DNA of 64,000 nucleotides from the NCBI RefSeq assembly GCF_003816055.1, contig NZ_CP033906.1, positions 1,426,001 through 1,490,000 on the forward strand. The letters run 5' to 3'. Each line of letters opens with the position of its first letter. Position 1 is the stretch's first letter. Of the stretch, positions 1 through 8,303 are shown one piece after another. The translations under genes were made by a program, and so were the position numbers. Source of the DNA: Bacillus sp. FJAT-42376. Lineage in GTDB: Bacteria; Bacillota; Bacilli; Bacillales; Bacillaceae. Below the pieces are notes generated by a model, which ran no database searches, was not told where the DNA came from, and saw nothing but the letters and a program-made list of their open reading frames with translations.

Positions 1-2
1 TC

Positions 3-617
3 TCGAGAACGTCTGCCCATTCTAATAAAGTGTTCGGAATGTGTACAAATTGTCTTCTTCAAGTGGGCAATGGAACGATTCCTCCGGTTATACAGATGCC
101 GGAACATCCTAAATATGTGGAAAAGGAAAAATATCTGGCAGGATTTCATTTCCGCAAGAGACCGCTCAATGCGACCGAGCTATCCATCATTTATCATATT
201 GTTGAAAACAACAATTTCGGCGCGCAGCTCATGAAGGGTTTGGCGAAGGTAGTGAAAGAGCCGGCTGTCAAAAACTATATGAAGAAGGGCGAGACGCTCG
301 CCATCGATTTGTATCAATCGTATGGCAAGCTGATGGAGGGGAGCGGCATTTCGGTTTCTGCCTTGCCTGGAGCGGTTATTGCCGAGACAAAAACTTCACC
401 ATACTCCGATAAGCTGATTATGTATCTGATCAACCTTCTCAGCAGTTTAGGACTGACAAGCAACGCCTTGGGAACGACGTACAGCCTGAGGCCGGATCTT
501 CCGCTGAAAATGGCGCTTTCGGCGAGAGATATTTATTCGTTTGCAAAAGAAGGCGGAAAAATCATGATTGATCATCATTGGATGGAAGAAATACCGGCGG
601 CTGTCATGAAACGCTAG
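3..617 (+). CDS. DUF3231 family protein, C-terminal part (cut by window edge)
   Basis: The reading frame is open to the left edge, so the GTG at 30 is probably internal and the gene starts outside the window. The visible ~200 residues are mostly alpha-helical. They include the FAKEGGKIMIDHHWMEE-like C-terminus that I associate with DUF3231, a Bacillaceae family usually over 300 residues long and built from two similar halves. Its function is unknown; some members are linked to spores. The gene ends at 617, about 55 bases before the TPP riboswitch, and I see no clear terminator between them. The family call rests on remembered sequence pattern only. Confidence 0.7.
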   Translation, partial: SRTSAHSNKVFGMCTNCLLQVGNGTIPPVIQMPEHPKYVEKEKYLAGFHFRKRPLNATELSIIYHIVENNNFGAQLMKGLAKVVKEPAVKNYMKKGETLAIDLYQSYGKLMEGSGISVSALPGAVIAETKTSPYSDKLIMYLINLLSSLGLTSNALGTTYSLRPDLPLKMALSARDIYSFAKEGGKIMIDHHWMEEIPAAVMKR

Positions 618-671
618 TTGAATTTTTTCCTCTGCATGTTATGATGGACCTGGAAAATAAAATACCGCATT

Positions 672-775
672 GCCACTAGGGGAGCCTTAAAATAGGCTGA
701 GACCGGAGCAGACTCCGGGACCCTTGGAACCTGATCTGGTTTGAACCAGCGGAGGGAAGTGGGAGATTGTCTGTT
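672..775 (+). promoter_or_regulatory. TPP (thiamine pyrophosphate) riboswitch
   Basis: The sequence carries the conserved THI-box blocks in order: GGGGAGCC near 680, GGCTGAGA near 696, ACCCTTGGAACCTGATCTGG at 720-739, and the closing ACCAGCGGAGGGAAGTGG. It is followed by a terminator at 787-820. The arrangement fits transcriptional control, in which TPP binding favours termination. The only downstream candidate target is tenA. Confidence 0.95.
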
Positions 776-786
776 TATGATCTTTC

Positions 787-820
787 CCGCTCTTATCCGC
801 TAAGAGCGGTTTTTTATTTT
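787..820 (+). terminator. Intrinsic terminator of the TPP riboswitch expression platform
   Basis: CCGCTCTTA (787-795) pairs with TAAGAGCGG (801-809) across a 5-nt loop, followed by a T-rich tract to 820. It lies just after the riboswitch aptamer and before tenA. Confidence 0.85.
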
Positions 821-823
821 TAA

Positions 824-987
824 GCTCTGTTAAACTAGGATGTTGATTTCCGTTTCAGGCGCTAGCTTTCCGCGGGGCGGGCGGTGAGCCTCCTCGCCGC
901 TTTGCGGCTGCGGGGTCTCACCTGTCCCGCTGCTCTCAGCTCGGAGTCTCACGCCTTCCACTTCAATCAACATCAGACTAACAGAGC
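824..987. repeat. 164-bp palindromic interspersed repeat (family A)
   Basis: The ends are inverted repeats: GCTCTGTTA at 824-832 and TAACAGAGC at 979-987. Inside are blocks shared with copies at 22640, 29092, 29401 and 30461, including TTGATTTCCG, GGCGGGCGGTGAGCCTCC and GGTCTCACCTGTCCCGCTGC. This copy is inverted relative to those at 29 and 30 kb. It sits between the TPP riboswitch terminator and the tenA ribosome binding site. There is no coding potential; an apparent reading frame through it is spurious. Confidence 0.85.
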
Positions 988-1024
988 CTATTTTTACACA
1001 AAAACATGCAGGGGGAATTCGGAA

Positions 1025-1711
1025 ATGGCATCTTTTACAGAAACACTGAGGAACGCAACCGATTCAATTTGGGAGGCGAATTTCAATCATCCATTTGTGA
1101 AAGGAATCGGCGATGGAACACTCCCTCTTGAAAAATTCCGCTACTACGTCATGCAGGATGCGTATTATTTATCCCACTTTGCCAAAGTACAGGCGCTCGC
1201 AGGAGGGATGGCGGATGATCTTCATGTCACAGCCCGGATGGCTTTTCATGCTCAAGGGACGTACGAAGCAGAGCTTTCGCTTCATGAAAAATTTTCCGCA
1301 CTGCTGCAGATCACCGATGAAGAGAAACAAGCTTTTGAACCATCACCAACGGCATACGCCTACACTTCCCACATGTATCGTTCTGCGGTTACCGGCAGCC
1401 TTGGGGAGATCATCGCCTGTATTTTGCCGTGCTACTGGATTTATTACGAAATTGGCGAACGGCTGAAAGAATGTCAGCCGGAAGAGCCGATTTACCGCGA
1501 ATGGATTGCAGCCTACGGCGGAGAATGGTTTAAAGAACTCGTTTACGAACAGCTCGAGCGTCTCGATCAGCTCGCTCTTGAAGCTTCCGAAAAAGAACGC
1601 CAGAAAATGCTCCGGCACTTTACCATCAGCTGCAAGTACGAACTGGCATTTTGGGAAATGGCGTACACGATGGAACAATGGCCGGATGTGGCCGGTGCTG
1701 AAGTACGGTAA
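1025..1711 (+). CDS. tenA: Thiaminase II (TenA)
   Basis: 228 residues, close to the ~236 of B. subtilis TenA. The enzyme hydrolyses aminopyrimidine compounds derived from degraded thiamine so that hydroxymethylpyrimidine can be salvaged. The known catalytic residues are in register: Asp45 (in QDAYYL), Cys136 (in LPCYWIYYEIG) and Glu206. I chose the ATG at 1025 because a GGGGGAA ribosome binding site precedes it. The frame runs further upstream only into the 164-bp repeat. Unlike B. subtilis, no tenI, thiO, thiS, thiG or thiF follows, so this is a solitary tenA under a TPP riboswitch. Confidence 0.95.
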   Translation: MASFTETLRNATDSIWEANFNHPFVKGIGDGTLPLEKFRYYVMQDAYYLSHFAKVQALAGGMADDLHVTARMAFHAQGTYEAELSLHEKFSALLQITDEEKQAFEPSPTAYAYTSHMYRSAVTGSLGEIIACILPCYWIYYEIGERLKECQPEEPIYREWIAAYGGEWFKELVYEQLERLDQLALEASEKERQKMLRHFTISCKYELAFWEMAYTMEQWPDVAGAEVR

Positions 1712-1888
1712 AAAAACGCGGAACAAATGCTGGCCGGCAGGATCCCAGTCAAGTCAGGTACGGATAGAAATTAGGAGTACGATATGAAGCGGGGCTTTTG
1801 CAGCGGAATAGATCCGCGTGCGGACTGAAGTGTCCGATTTCCGATCCAGAACCTCCGATAAATGGCAGCCTCCGGGACACATATGACC

Positions 1889-1926
1889 AAAAAAGCCGTT
1901 CTCCCTAATCAGGAGGACGGCTTTTT
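1889..1926. terminator. Bidirectional terminator between tenA and the next gene
   Basis: AAAAAGCCGTTCTCC pairs with GGAGGACGGCTTTTT across a 7-nt loop. A and T tracts on both sides let it serve both converging genes. Confidence 0.85.
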
Positions 1927-1927
1927 C

Positions 1928-2281
1928 TCAATCTGCTATTTCATCATCAAAAGGATTAATTACATAAATATAAGCGTGGGCTAAGTCGATTCGGAGGATC
2001 CATTCCCATGGAACATCCAGTCTTTTATAGATCGCTTTCCAAAACTCAGCGGATTTTGTTTCAAACTCCAGGTATTCCTGAAGAAGCTCCTTATAAGACA
2101 CTCCCTGGATCTGGATGTTTGAATCCATTAGACGCATGTGGGCGAGGTGCCTGCACTCCAAATCCTGTGCCATTAGAAGTTCTTCCTGTGTGGCCGTTCC
2201 GATAACGGTACCGTCCTCAGGAATCGCCGCAAAAACGTTTACATTTTCATCTACTGTTACGGGCTGATCATCGAAGCGCAT
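1928..2281 (-). CDS. Hypothetical protein (117 aa)
   Basis: I do not recognise this family. The 117-residue product is acidic and has no signal peptide or membrane segment. It contains a stretch reading VIGTATQEELLMAQDLECRH and a Trp-rich C-terminal part (FWKAIY, WEWILRI). The start is preceded by a strong AAGGAGGACATG-type ribosome binding site. It is a single gene converging on tenA with a shared terminator. Confidence 0.65.
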   Translation of the reverse strand: MRFDDQPVTVDENVNVFAAIPEDGTVIGTATQEELLMAQDLECRHLAHMRLMDSNIQIQGVSYKELLQEYLEFETKSAEFWKAIYKRLDVPWEWILRIDLAHAYIYVINPFDDEIAD

Positions 2282-2437
2282 GAGTCATGTCCTCCTTGTT
2301 TTGGAATAGGGTGGTTCTTTCTCTATCATACCTTAAATGTCAGAATAATGACACGATTAAACGCTGGTTTGAGGTCAGAATTTAGGGGAAAACAGGCAGT
2401 ACGGGCGAGACAGATTCACATAAGGAGGATTTTCATC

Positions 2438-2917
2438 ATGTTCGAGCTTCGGGATGTGCTCACGCTCCTCTGGTCGCTTTGTATTGTTCTGCCTATTGCT
2501 TCGTTCATCCACCAACTCGGCCATACGATTATGGCGCTCGTTTTTGGCGGAAAAGGCACCTTTACAATCGGAAGAGGGAAAACGCTGTTTACGTTTAAGT
2601 GCTTTACTGTAAAACGCTTATATTTTCTGGATTCTTTTTGCCAGTACGAAGGATTAAAGTATGATAACCGTGCTACTCATGCGCTTGTCTATGGAGGGGG
2701 AGCCCTTTTTAATCTTCTCTCGATTTTAATTTTGAATTTCCTGATTATAAAAGGTGTACTGGAACCGCATATGTTTTTCTATCAGTTTGCTTATTTTTCA
2801 AGCTACTACGTTATTTTTTCATTGCTTCCGGTCCGTTATTCCGATCATCATCCCAGTGATGGAATGGCGATTTACGAAGTGATCCGGCACGGGAGAAAAT
2901 GCGATCCCGTTGATTGA
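2438..2917 (+). CDS. M50-like small membrane protein with a degenerate zinc motif
   Basis: 159 residues from the ATG at 2438, which has TAAGGAGGATTT upstream; the longer frame to 2348 has no such site. There are about four hydrophobic segments. The first carries HQLGH, which is the HExxH zinc motif of site-2-protease (M50) membrane peptidases with Gln in place of the catalytic Glu. A C-terminal SDHHPSDG segment recalls the Asp-containing third-ligand motif of M50. It could be an inactive relative or a metal-binding membrane protein. The gene is monocistronic. Confidence 0.65.
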   Translation: MFELRDVLTLLWSLCIVLPIASFIHQLGHTIMALVFGGKGTFTIGRGKTLFTFKCFTVKRLYFLDSFCQYEGLKYDNRATHALVYGGGALFNLLSILILNFLIIKGVLEPHMFFYQFAYFSSYYVIFSLLPVRYSDHHPSDGMAIYEVIRHGRKCDPVD

Positions 2918-2939
2918 GGTCCGGTTCTGTTCAAGCGGC

Positions 2940-2963
2940 AAAAAAAAACCGCCCTCAGGCGGC
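2940..2963 (-). terminator. Terminator of the ferritin-like gene
   Basis: Read on the minus strand, CCGCC-TGAG-GGCGG is followed by a run of eight T, directly after the stop codon of the gene at 2968-3408. Confidence 0.8.
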
Positions 2964-2967
2964 TGCG

Positions 2968-3408
2968 TTACAGTTTGGTCAAGTAATAAAGAAACCAGAC
3001 AGCGTGGTTCTGTTCATCCGATGCGGCTCTTCTGAATATTCGCTTTATATAGGCGTTTGTTGACTTATCATAAATATTCAAGTAAAAATCCACCGTTTCC
3101 TGCTCATCTTTAATGGCTGCATTAAGTCCCTTCTCGTATGTGGATGCACACTCTTCGGTCAGCTGAGGTTTATGCTGGCGCCCGGTCAGAGAGAGGTAAA
3201 TCTGCGAAATCTCCTCATAATGTCTTTTCTCATCCATTCGAATCTCCAAAATCTTATCCCGCTGTTCCTGTGTCGGCGCCTGCTTGGCCAGCACCTCATA
3301 GCAAGTAATCGCTGTGTATTCTCCGTCCAATGCTTTTGCTATATCTTTCGCAAGCAGTGCATTTTGATTCATCTGCCGCTGATATTCTTCGTAATACGAA
3401 TATTGCAT
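2968..3408 (-). CDS. Ferritin-like / rubrerythrin-type diiron protein
   Basis: 146 residues forming a predicted four-helix bundle. Diiron ligand motifs are present in order: Glu in LDGEYTAI (helix 1), DEKRHYEE (ExxH, helix 2), DEQETVDFY (helix 3) and DEQNHAVW (ExxH, helix 4). There is no C-terminal rubredoxin domain. The family stores iron or reduces peroxide. The size and architecture match the spore-associated YhjR group of Bacillus, but I cannot confirm orthology. Confidence 0.75.
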   Translation of the reverse strand: MQYSYYEEYQRQMNQNALLAKDIAKALDGEYTAITCYEVLAKQAPTQEQRDKILEIRMDEKRHYEEISQIYLSLTGRQHKPQLTEECASTYEKGLNAAIKDEQETVDFYLNIYDKSTNAYIKRIFRRAASDEQNHAVWFLYYLTKL

Positions 3409-3602
3409 GTCCTTAAAACCCCCTATTTAACTGGCTTGATAAACTATATGACAGAAATTTCAATTTAGTAGTGAAAAGGTTCGGAACATTCTTTATAATA
3501 AACTCTAAAACCATCAGAAGGTCCGGCTTTTGGACCGAAACTCAGCTTCTTCATCCCGAGAAGGAAAAAGAGCAGTGAGTGGAATGGAGAAATGAAAATA
3601 CG

Positions 3603-3624
3603 ATTCTCTTTGGTGAAAGAGAAT
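3603..3624 (+). other. Perfect 9-bp inverted repeat in the 5' region of the acetyltransferase gene
   Basis: ATTCTCTTT (3603-3611) and AAAGAGAAT (3616-3624) are separated by GGTG and end a few bases before the ribosome binding site at about 3630. It could be an operator or a leader hairpin. There is no T tract, so it is not a terminator. Confidence 0.5.
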
Positions 3625-3643
3625 GCTTTAGGGGGAGCAGCAG

Positions 3644-4432
3644 ATGATCAGACAGTTATCAGAAAAGGACCACGGGCAATGTTTCGCATACATTTCCAAG
3701 AAGCCCGCGGAAAATTTATTTTTAATCGGGGACATTGAAGCATTCGGATATGATGAGTCTTTCCAGAAAGTGTGGGGGGATTTTGATGAGGACGGGGAGC
3801 TTAAAGGGGTTCTTTTAAAATATGAAGTAAACTATATCCCTTTTTCTTATGGAGAGTTTGACGCGGAGGGTTTCGCAGATATTATGAAGAGGGATCCAGA
3901 GTGGCAAATTCTTTCCGGACTTGAAGAGGTGACAGCGAAGCTTGAGCCTTACCTTAACCGGAAAACGGATAAGCGGGTTTTATATTATGCCAAGTGCAAT
4001 ACGCTTGAAGGAACCGGGGAGGATGATTCAGCGGTTTCCGTAAAAAAAGCAGAGATCGATGACGCTGAAAAAATCATCGGGCTTCACAAAAAAATTGAGG
4101 AATTCACTGGCAGCGAAAGCATCGAAAGCAAGCGCCGCAACATGGAAAAGGGCGTTTCCAGGACGTATTATGTGGAAGCGGACAGCATGATGGTGAGCGC
4201 GGCATCAACGGCCGCTGAAAATTCTTTGTCCGCGATGGTGGTCGGGGTCTGTACGGTCAATGAGCATAAGCAAAAAGGGTATGCGACGGCATGCATGCTG
4301 AAGCTTTGCGGCGAGGTGCTGGACGAGGGAAGGGAGCTTTGTTTGTTTTACGATAATCCCGCTGCAGGGAAAATTTATAAGCGAATCGGATTTAAGGATA
4401 TCGGAATGTGGACGATGTATAAGTGTTTATAA
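3644..4432 (+). CDS. GNAT family N-acetyltransferase
   Basis: 262 residues with GGGGGAG eight bases before the ATG. The N-terminal ~120 residues resemble the extra domain of two-domain Bacillus GNAT proteins. The C-terminal half holds the acetyl-CoA fold: a V-G-V-C-T-V strand, EHKQKGYATACML (the Q/RxxGxG/A pyrophosphate loop, here QKGYA), and the closing FYDNPAAGKIYKRIGF. The substrate is unknown. It is a single-gene unit followed by a terminator. Confidence 0.85.
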   Translation: MIRQLSEKDHGQCFAYISKKPAENLFLIGDIEAFGYDESFQKVWGDFDEDGELKGVLLKYEVNYIPFSYGEFDAEGFADIMKRDPEWQILSGLEEVTAKLEPYLNRKTDKRVLYYAKCNTLEGTGEDDSAVSVKKAEIDDAEKIIGLHKKIEEFTGSESIESKRRNMEKGVSRTYYVEADSMMVSAASTAAENSLSAMVVGVCTVNEHKQKGYATACMLKLCGEVLDEGRELCLFYDNPAAGKIYKRIGFKDIGMWTMYKCL

Positions 4433-4440
4433 TCGGACGG

Positions 4441-4467
4441 GCTGCCTGTAAAAAGGCAGTTTTTTTA
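4441..4467 (+). terminator. Terminator after the acetyltransferase gene
   Basis: GCTGCCT / AGGCAGT stem followed by a run of seven T. Confidence 0.8.
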
Positions 4468-4509
4468 ATGCCGGAGTCCATTGGCTCATAGTATAAGACT
4501 ATCGAAGTA

Positions 4510-4561
4510 TTGATTAAAAGTGTCATATTCATTATGATTAATGAGATTGATTCTCATTATC
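4510..4561 (+). promoter_or_regulatory. Sigma-A promoter with overlapping Fur box
   Basis: The -35 element is TTGATT at 4510-4515 and the -10 element is TATGAT at 4533-4538, with a 17-bp spacer. Immediately downstream, TGAGATTGATTCTCA at 4542-4556 matches 12 of 14 specified positions of the 7-1-7 Fur box. It covers the expected transcription start, so iron-bound Fur should block the siderophore operon. Confidence 0.8.
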
Positions 4562-4585
4562 GGAAAGGGAAGAGGGCCAACTGCC

Positions 4586-6436
4586 ATGGAGTTTGAACAA
4601 AAAGCAAAAAAAGGGATACTCGACAGGCTGACACAATGTCTGATCCGTGAAAAGCTTGTACCCTGCAAGGTAAAACATAACGTGATCATCATTGGACTTC
4701 AAGAGGAGAAGTCTATTCACATACATATGAAGCGCAAGTATCAGCTTAACCGCTTTGTTATAGCGGAGATTGTTTTTCATGAATCCGGCCGCATCAGCCC
4801 GATTCACGATCCTATTCAGCTTCTTGAACAGCTGCAGTCTGCCGGTCTTTTTCCTGCATCAGAAGAGACGGAAGGGTTTAAAAAAGAACTGGCGAACAGC
4901 TCAGCGAATTATGCGCTTGGATTAAAGAAGTTTGCTGAGAGGCAGAAGGAATGGCTGGTGAATAAAGAAGCACACGCAAATTCGATTAACTGGATCGGGC
5001 ATACAGCGGCGGAAGACGAGTTTTTCAGCCCGCTCGCCTTTTTCGAGCAGCTTGCTGTTCACGGACATACGCTTCACCCGTGTACGAAAACAAAAATGGG
5101 CATGAGTGCGGAAGAGGTGAAGGCATACTCTCCTGAATGCGGTGGAAAACCGGCTGTTGTGTACGCGACGGTCCATAAGAGCCTCACATCGGCAAGCCTC
5201 CTGCGAAGCGGCGGGGTGAAGGAGCTTTTATTTCTTCAAAATGAAGGACTTCAGGAAGTTTTTGAACAAGAGCTTAACGGCTGCTCCATGAACCCGGGGG
5301 AGTATGAATTGATTCCGCTCCATCCGTGGCAGGCGGAGCATGTTCTTCCTGACCTGTATATCCAGGAGCTTCAGGAAAAACGGATCGTTCTCCTGCATGG
5401 ATGGACGGAGCCATCTTACGCGCTTTCTTCCCTGAGAACGCTTTTGCCTTTAGCGAAAGGGCGGAATCAGCCATTCCATTTAAAAACAGCCATCCGGGTA
5501 CAGGCGACTAGCGCTGTAAGGACCGTTTCCCCCGCTTCCGCCATGCACGGGCCGATGTTCACGGGTTTGTTCCGGGCTTTAGCCAGAACGGAACATTTCC
5601 CTTCCGGCCTGAAGCTGCTCGCTGAGGAAGCAGGCATTCATTTTAAGGATTCAGAATCGGAAGAACGGGAAAAAAATCTGGCGGCGATGATTCGGGAAAA
5701 CCCGGAACGCTCTGTTGCCTTCCATGAGGGGGAGCTTGCGGTACCCGGAGTTGCCCTAATATCGGATTCTCCATTCGGAAACGGGTCTGTCCTTTTAGAA
5801 GCCGTTCGCCTGTATAAGCGGACGATGAATGACAGAAGTCTGGAACAGGCAGCAGTAAACTGGATTCGCGACTATTCGAGACTCCTGTTCGAATCCTGCC
5901 TTCCGCTTATGACCAGGTATGGAATTGCCCTGGAAGCCCATCTTCAAAACAGCATCCCCGTATTGAAGCATGGCGTTCCGGTCAGGTTAATCGTAAGAGA
6001 CTACGGCGGCATTAAAATCTTGAATCAGCGCCTCCGCAAAGCCGGACATGAATTTGTTTTCCAGGTGGATACTCATGTGGAAGCGAAAAATGAAGCCGCA
6101 CTGCAGGATACCGTCTCCCATGCACTGATCCAAAATCATCTCGGGGAACTGATCATTCAGCTTGTTCAGGAGCTGAATATGGATGAGCTCCCATTGTGGG
6201 AGGCCGCAGCGGAAGAATTGGAGCGGGTTTTTGATGAACTCGCTGAGGATCCGGATGCGGTGTCTGACCGGACGGCCTTAATGGAAGAAGAGCTTTCTCT
6301 CAAGAGTCTTGTGGGAATGAGGCTTAACCATACCATTGACAATACGTACACAAAGGTGCCGAACCCCTTTGCAACCATCACACGAGGAGGAAGCAAACGT
6401 GCTGAATTACAGAACGGAAACGAAACAAAATCATAA
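4586..6436 (+). CDS. NIS siderophore synthetase, IucA/IucC family (first copy)
   Basis: 616 residues, a normal length for nonribosomal-peptide-independent siderophore (NIS) synthetases, which adenylate a carboxylate such as citrate and couple it to an amine. Family motifs seen are HGHTLHPCTKTKMGM (ATP loop), IPLHPWQ, the SSLRT and KTAIR segments, MHGP, EAHLQNS and RDYGG. I chose the ATG at 4586, behind AAAGGGAAGAGGG, because the upstream ATG at 4541 lies inside the Fur box. It is the first gene of a four-gene operon and overlaps the next gene by 38 bases. The subtype (A, B or C) and substrate cannot be told by eye. Confidence 0.92.
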   Translation: MEFEQKAKKGILDRLTQCLIREKLVPCKVKHNVIIIGLQEEKSIHIHMKRKYQLNRFVIAEIVFHESGRISPIHDPIQLLEQLQSAGLFPASEETEGFKKELANSSANYALGLKKFAERQKEWLVNKEAHANSINWIGHTAAEDEFFSPLAFFEQLAVHGHTLHPCTKTKMGMSAEEVKAYSPECGGKPAVVYATVHKSLTSASLLRSGGVKELLFLQNEGLQEVFEQELNGCSMNPGEYELIPLHPWQAEHVLPDLYIQELQEKRIVLLHGWTEPSYALSSLRTLLPLAKGRNQPFHLKTAIRVQATSAVRTVSPASAMHGPMFTGLFRALARTEHFPSGLKLLAEEAGIHFKDSESEEREKNLAAMIRENPERSVAFHEGELAVPGVALISDSPFGNGSVLLEAVRLYKRTMNDRSLEQAAVNWIRDYSRLLFESCLPLMTRYGIALEAHLQNSIPVLKHGVPVRLIVRDYGGIKILNQRLRKAGHEFVFQVDTHVEAKNEAALQDTVSHALIQNHLGELIIQLVQELNMDELPLWEAAAEELERVFDELAEDPDAVSDRTALMEEELSLKSLVGMRLNHTIDNTYTKVPNPFATITRGGSKRAELQNGNETKS

Positions 6437-8303
6437 TAATTATGCACAAGAGATGCTGGAGTATCTTGAAAAAGAGCTTCCTCATTTAAAGAACGCTTTT
6501 CTGGAACAGCTGCCGAGAGCGGAAGCCGCTATCCTGAATAAATGGGCCGAATCCCTGCTGCGTGAAGATGTACTGAACATGAGAAGCGAAGCGGCAGAGC
6601 AGAAAATTCACGGTTCTGCTTCAGCGGGAAAACCATCCGTATTTTTATCCGTTCCGCTTAAAGACCGGGCAAACCTTGTCATCGCCTGCTCAGGAAGGCA
6701 CGCTTTTAACCGGATTATGGTTACAGAGCTCTTTTTGCTGAAGGACGGTTTGGTTAAAATTCGAACATGTGCTGAATTGCTTGAGCTTCTCGAAAAACAC
6801 CATCCCGGCTTTCCTGATTTTGGCGGGAATTGGGACAGCTACGCAGATGAACTGATGAACGGGAGTGCGAATTTAGCGCTCACGTATGCTGTGTTTGAGA
6901 AAACGAAAGAAGCACTGCCTTTATCTAAACGGCTGTACTCCTATGCAGAAGATCTCGCCGATCCCGGGTTGTTCTTTGAGCAGCTGTGTATTGAAGGGCA
7001 TCACCTTCATCCGGGCACAAAAACGAAAATGGGGATGAAAGCAAAGGATGTCTTTCATTATTCTCCCGAATTGCGGGGAAACGTAGCGGTTCGTTTTGTG
7101 CTTGGGAAAAGAGAAACCTTTATGTGGAAGGTACAGTCCAATATAGACCCAAATGAATTCTTATTTGCAAGTCTCCCGGGTTTGAAAGACCGGGCCGCTG
7201 CTGAATGCAGGAAGAAACGGATAGAGCTTGATGAATGGCTCATCATTCCGGTGCATCCATGGCAGCTCGATCATATGCTGCCCGAACTGTTTGGGAAAGA
7301 GCTGGATGAGGGAGTCATTCACGTTTTAGAAATGGAATGGACGGCCTTCCCGACCACTTCCTTCCGAACGGTCATCCCGAAAGGAAATGATCTTTATCTG
7401 AAGCTTCCTGTCCATTCGCAGATGACGTCAACGAAGCGTTCTGTATCCGCACAGACGGCCTGCAATGGTCCAGCCGTCTCCCGGCTTTTTGATGAAATTC
7501 TTGACAGGGAGCCGCATTTAAAGGATACGTTCGTTCCAATCCCGGAAACGTTCGGAGTGGCCTTTAAAACAGAGGATCCGCTGAAAAGCCGGAATATGAC
7601 AGCGATGATGAGAAGCGGCCTCGGAAATTTAACGGGGCACAAAGAAATACCAGTCGTCGCCTCATCGTATAACAGCCCGTCCCCATTTTCAAAAAGGCTC
7701 GTGCTGGAAGACATCTATGAGGAGTACTGTCTTCGTCATGAGGTGACTCATCAGGAAGGGTTCGAATCCTTTATGAAGGCCTATATTTCGGTCGTTTTAC
7801 CAGGCACGCTGACCTTGATGACGAAGTACGGAATTGGGCTGGAAGGGCATATGCAGAATTCCATTGTGTCCTTTAAAGACGGGAAGCCCGTAAAGTATTT
7901 GTTCAGAGACTGGGGCGGCGCGAGGATTTTTAAAGAACGGCTTCATGAGCAGGGTCTTAATCTGAATTTAATGCCGGGTTCGGTGACACTGACAGATTCC
8001 CTTGAAGAGATGCAAAGTAAAATGCATTACACCGTCTTCCAGAGTCATTTTGGCGAGGTCATCCGAATCTTATCCTCCTATACAGGCACTGAAGAAACCG
8101 CCGCATGGAAATGGCTTCGTGAGGAAGCGGAACGGACGCTTGAGGCAATTGGCGGCAGGACGGCAAAAGAAGACCGGGAGCTGCTTTTCGGACCATACGT
8201 GAAACACAAAGCCCTTTCGTTAATGAGGCTTTTTCCAGAGCATAAAGGGTACGTGTATGTGAAAGCACCGAATCCGTTAGCAGAGGCGTGTGGCAATCCG
8301 TGA
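6399..8303 (+). CDS. NIS siderophore synthetase, IucA/IucC family (second copy)
   Basis: 634 residues from a GTG at 6399 with CGAGGAGG eight bases upstream; the start lies inside the previous gene, implying translational coupling. It carries the same family motifs as its neighbour (GHHLHPGTKTKMGM, IPVHPWQ, TTSFRT, CNGP, EGHMQNS, RDWGG) but is clearly divergent. Two NIS synthetases in one operon normally perform two successive condensations, as SbnE/SbnF do for staphyloferrin B. The pair therefore suggests a product with two amide or ester bonds. Confidence 0.92.
   Translation: MLNYRTETKQNHNNYAQEMLEYLEKELPHLKNAFLEQLPRAEAAILNKWAESLLREDVLNMRSEAAEQKIHGSASAGKPSVFLSVPLKDRANLVIACSGRHAFNRIMVTELFLLKDGLVKIRTCAELLELLEKHHPGFPDFGGNWDSYADELMNGSANLALTYAVFEKTKEALPLSKRLYSYAEDLADPGLFFEQLCIEGHHLHPGTKTKMGMKAKDVFHYSPELRGNVAVRFVLGKRETFMWKVQSNIDPNEFLFASLPGLKDRAAAECRKKRIELDEWLIIPVHPWQLDHMLPELFGKELDEGVIHVLEMEWTAFPTTSFRTVIPKGNDLYLKLPVHSQMTSTKRSVSAQTACNGPAVSRLFDEILDREPHLKDTFVPIPETFGVAFKTEDPLKSRNMTAMMRSGLGNLTGHKEIPVVASSYNSPSPFSKRLVLEDIYEEYCLRHEVTHQEGFESFMKAYISVVLPGTLTLMTKYGIGLEGHMQNSIVSFKDGKPVKYLFRDWGGARIFKERLHEQGLNLNLMPGSVTLTDSLEEMQSKMHYTVFQSHFGEVIRILSSYTGTEETAAWKWLREEAERTLEAIGGRTAKEDRELLFGPYVKHKALSLMRLFPEHKGYVYVKAPNPLAEACGNP

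Noticed and set aside
884..1024. N-terminal extension of tenA
   Set aside because: The extra codons come from the 164-bp repeat and have no resemblance to TenA; a good ribosome binding site precedes the ATG at 1025.
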